From: Camarhynchus parvulus
Taxonomy: Eukaryota; Chordata; Aves; Passeriformes; Thraupidae
Assembly: GCF_901933205.1 (NCBI RefSeq)
Contig: NC_044571.1
Span: forward strand, 8,905,420-8,969,419
Direction of reading: 5' to 3'
DNA: 64,000 nucleotides
Shown: in pieces, positions 58,801 through 64,000 of the stretch
How positions within the stretch are numbered: the first letter of the stretch is position 1
Layout: every line of letters begins with the position of its first letter
The notes under the pieces: model-generated
Told to the model about the DNA's origin: nothing
What the model saw: only the letters and a program-made list of their open reading frames with translations
Databases searched by the model: none
Program-made: the position numbers and the translations under genes

Positions 58801-59477
58801 TTCATCACAAACTCTATCTTATGATCAAAATGGGCAGAAGTTGAAGCAGTGAAATACAAATTTTTTTGTTTCAAAGCAAGATGTGATTTAGCCAAAACAT
58901 TCATGCTTAGGAGATTAGGAAGTACCATTCAAAAATTAGGCAAAAGCTTGTGCTCCATGCAAAAGTAAATTAAATTTAAAATTATTTTATGTTTTTTTCA
59001 GTTTGGCAAATGAAAAAATGCCCATTCCAAGGTCCAACTTGGAGGAATTTTTTTGTTATTATTTTTGCCATCAAAATTAATCAAGGCAAACCATTCAACA
59101 GACCAGTGTTCCTCTACAACTTGAGCTGGAATTTTACCTTGAAGAACCATTTTCTTTACATTCAACAAGTTTATCTGTTTGAAAAAAACTTCTAGCAAAA
59201 AAAAAAAACAAAAACACAAGTTTGTGCCTACATGTCAATGTAATTATTATTCCCAAAATAAATTCAGGTTTGTAGTACAGAAAACAACTCAAAACAATTG
59301 TATTAAAGAGAGAGGTAGTTAATGTGTCAAAAGTTAGGTTTGGTCACTTTAGAAGATACTGATAAAAAATAATCTAATATTAAAGACAGACTATGGTGAT
59401 AAGAACAAAGTCATAAAATGTTGTGTGCTTGATATTTGTGCTCTAATTTATGGGCTCGCAGCACCTGCGGCACAGAT

Positions 59478-59530
59478 TTGTAGAATGACAGAATCATTTA
59501 GGTTAGAAAAATTAAAAGTCAGCTAAAACC
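59478..59530 (-). mobile_element. CR1 LINE 3' tail fragment
   Basis: TAGAATGACAGAATCATTTAGGTTAGAAAA is cut short here and described by its halves: TAGAATGACAGAATC, then ATTTAGGTTAGAAAA. Together they match the reversed CR1 3' end. Confidence 0.65.
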
Positions 59531-60652
59531 AAACTAGACTTCCCTCACTGCCCAATTTCAGCTGAACTTCAGACAAAAATAAAGAAAAGATAAAGAAGGA
59601 AAATGAAGTCAGTTTTCTTGAGTAACCGCTGATGTTTGGTTCCCAATCTAAGATTCTGTAGGAGAATTTTCAGTTTCAAAGATGACTTCGTAATTTCTGA
59701 AAATGCTGAGTCTCCAACTGGGCAAGCAATACCTCCAGTGACTTTTAAAAGTCATATCAGAATTTTGAAATAACTTCTGCACAAAGAAACAAATAATTTT
59801 ATTAAAACTACTGTTTTCAACATGAATAAATACTTTTTAAAAATCCAATAATATTATGATTTTAAAAGACTGACTGTAAACTTTCCTGCAGTTTCCAGCC
59901 ACTCCAACAAGAAACAGCATAAAATATCTTAAAATGAGAAGAATTAATGTTACATTTTAAGGTTTTGAGTTCAGCTCTAAATACATGTACTTAATTGCAC
60001 ACTAGGACAACTACAGATGTCAAGATCTCCAGCTGTAGTTGCTTAGCTATCAGATTATATTCTGTTGTGCAATACAGATTTCTTGCAATAAACTTTTACG
60101 GGAAAAAAATTTAGGAATAGCTATAGGTGCATTTACTAGTGCAAATAGAAAGCTGTGTTCTAATTGTGGAAAGTTCAGAAGAAATGCTGTTCACCCAGTT
60201 TCCTGATCTTCCTTTGTCTTGCACCTTGAGGACCACAAAATTACGGTTGAACAATTGTCATGGTTAATAAGATTAATGATTGTATTGGCCAAGACCCACT
60301 CATCATCAAATCCACTGGGGGATGTTCAGGGGAAAAAATGTCCTACTTGGATTATAAATAATGTGCATGGGCCTGGGTGGGACCCCAGCCCATTCAGAGG
60401 AGATTTTACAATTATGCAAATCATTTTGGCATGTGCTTTAATCCCATTCTGTTCTATACAATCTGTTGAATCAAGTTTTAGCTAACTCTGTCCAAACCTG
60501 GCATGTGTCTCATCTCAGCAACACATCAGATGGGGACTGGCATGTGGACATATTCCCTCCATTCAATGACATCAGAAGGTCTTGGCTAGAGCTGTCAACT
60601 GAATGAAAACCAGCAGCATCATGCAGTTCTGGAAACTGAAGATTTGTTAAGA

Positions 60653-60658
60653 TTTATT
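60653..60658 (-). terminator. SYTL5: Candidate SYTL5 poly(A) signal
   Basis: TTTATT on the plus strand reads AATAAA on the minus strand, about 690 bp after the SYTL5 stop. It is the first I see downstream of the stop. Confidence 0.45.
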
Positions 60659-61348
60659 TTCATTAGAGGCTCTTTGAAGCAAGTCTGCCTTTTATACATG
60701 TGCATTAAAATACCCAGAGGATGCCAGGACACCAGCACTGCCCACCAGCCCACTGCTGCCTGGTTCTAGGGCAGTGCAACACTGCATTGGCCCTGCTTGG
60801 CTGGGTTTTGGTCCCAAGCCTGTCATGCTGCACCCCTGCACAGCCCAACGAGCAAACACCATGAACAAACACTGTTTGTTGTCCTTCATAACATTATGGC
60901 TTCTTAATTTACAAACACCAAAGCACAGACTCACTCTGAATCTGCTCGTGCTGTACCACTGCTGCCTATTGGGCCATCCCTGAGCCAGAAGGAGATTCAT
61001 AAACCTGGCATCACTCACTAAATGACCAGTGAGGGGGTTTGCTCACTCTGAGCAGCCTCAGGCAGAATGCTCAGCAGCTGCACACCAGCCACCAGAGGGG
61101 ACAGACAAAGCCAGAATGATCTCTGTGCAAGGTCCTGTTCTCACTGGCTTCAGGAGAAACAATTCACACAAGAAGCCTGGGTAAGGAATGTGTGCATGAA
61201 AGTGCAGAATGCATTAAAGTCTCACTCAGAGCCTTAATATCCAAGGCAAAGGGTGCAACCCTTCTCAGGTTCAACGGGCCAAGTGACAGGAGCCTGGACA
61301 CCCCTGTAGCCAGGAGTAGCTGTGGCACCTCCCAGCAGTCAAAGCCCT

Positions 61349-64000
<2,652 letters not shown>

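Larger units (their letters stand above)
50946..60630. other. SRPX-SYTL5 intergenic region
   Basis: About 9.7 kb between the convergent genes. It holds a CR1 fragment at 52525-52899, a weak 31-bp duplication at 52215-52276 and a short CR1 tail at 59478-59530. ORFs elsewhere here are short and unrecognised. An extended 3' UTR of either gene could reach in. Confidence 0.65.

Overview
This window is vertebrate nuclear DNA, and most likely from a songbird. Coding exons are short and scattered, introns follow GT-AG rules, and CR1 LINE 3' tails (ending in near-copies of ATTCTRTGA) are common. A solo LTR at 42038-42657 closely resembles a passerine class II (ERVK-type) LTR. No operons, CRISPR arrays, tRNAs or rRNAs were seen.

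Three genes fit the conserved order RPGR - SRPX - SYTL5, which in humans lies on Xp11.4. (1) At 284-1554 (+) are two exons I read as the 3' end of RPGR, ending in a CaaX-type tetrapeptide, CILL. (2) From about 11 kb to 50.9 kb (+) is a complete SRPX gene. Its ten coding exons were joined by checking every splice phase, giving a predicted 454-residue secreted protein: signal peptide, two sushi domains, HYR, a third sushi and a DUF4174-type C-terminus. (3) At 61349-63315 (-) are the last three coding exons of SYTL5, covering the C2B domain. SRPX and SYTL5 converge tail to tail.

The most unusual feature is that SRPX exon 1 and its GC-rich promoter are present twice, about 17.5 kb apart (around 10757-11120 and 28219-28600). 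Both copies keep the start codon, the same 23-residue signal peptide and the splice donor. The coding parts differ at one synonymous base, while the 5' leaders have clearly diverged. An upstream ATG is out of frame with the main start in the first copy but in frame in the second, where it could add a 33-residue Ser-rich extension. This suggests alternative promoters, or an old duplication kept by selection or gene conversion.

The rest is intergenic and intronic DNA with CR1 fragments, one solo LTR with a 6-bp target duplication, one probable second LTR, several small tandem duplications, microsatellites and a pair of adjacent perfect hairpins. I found no undescribed multi-gene system. SRPX 5'-end duplication is the observation most worth following up.
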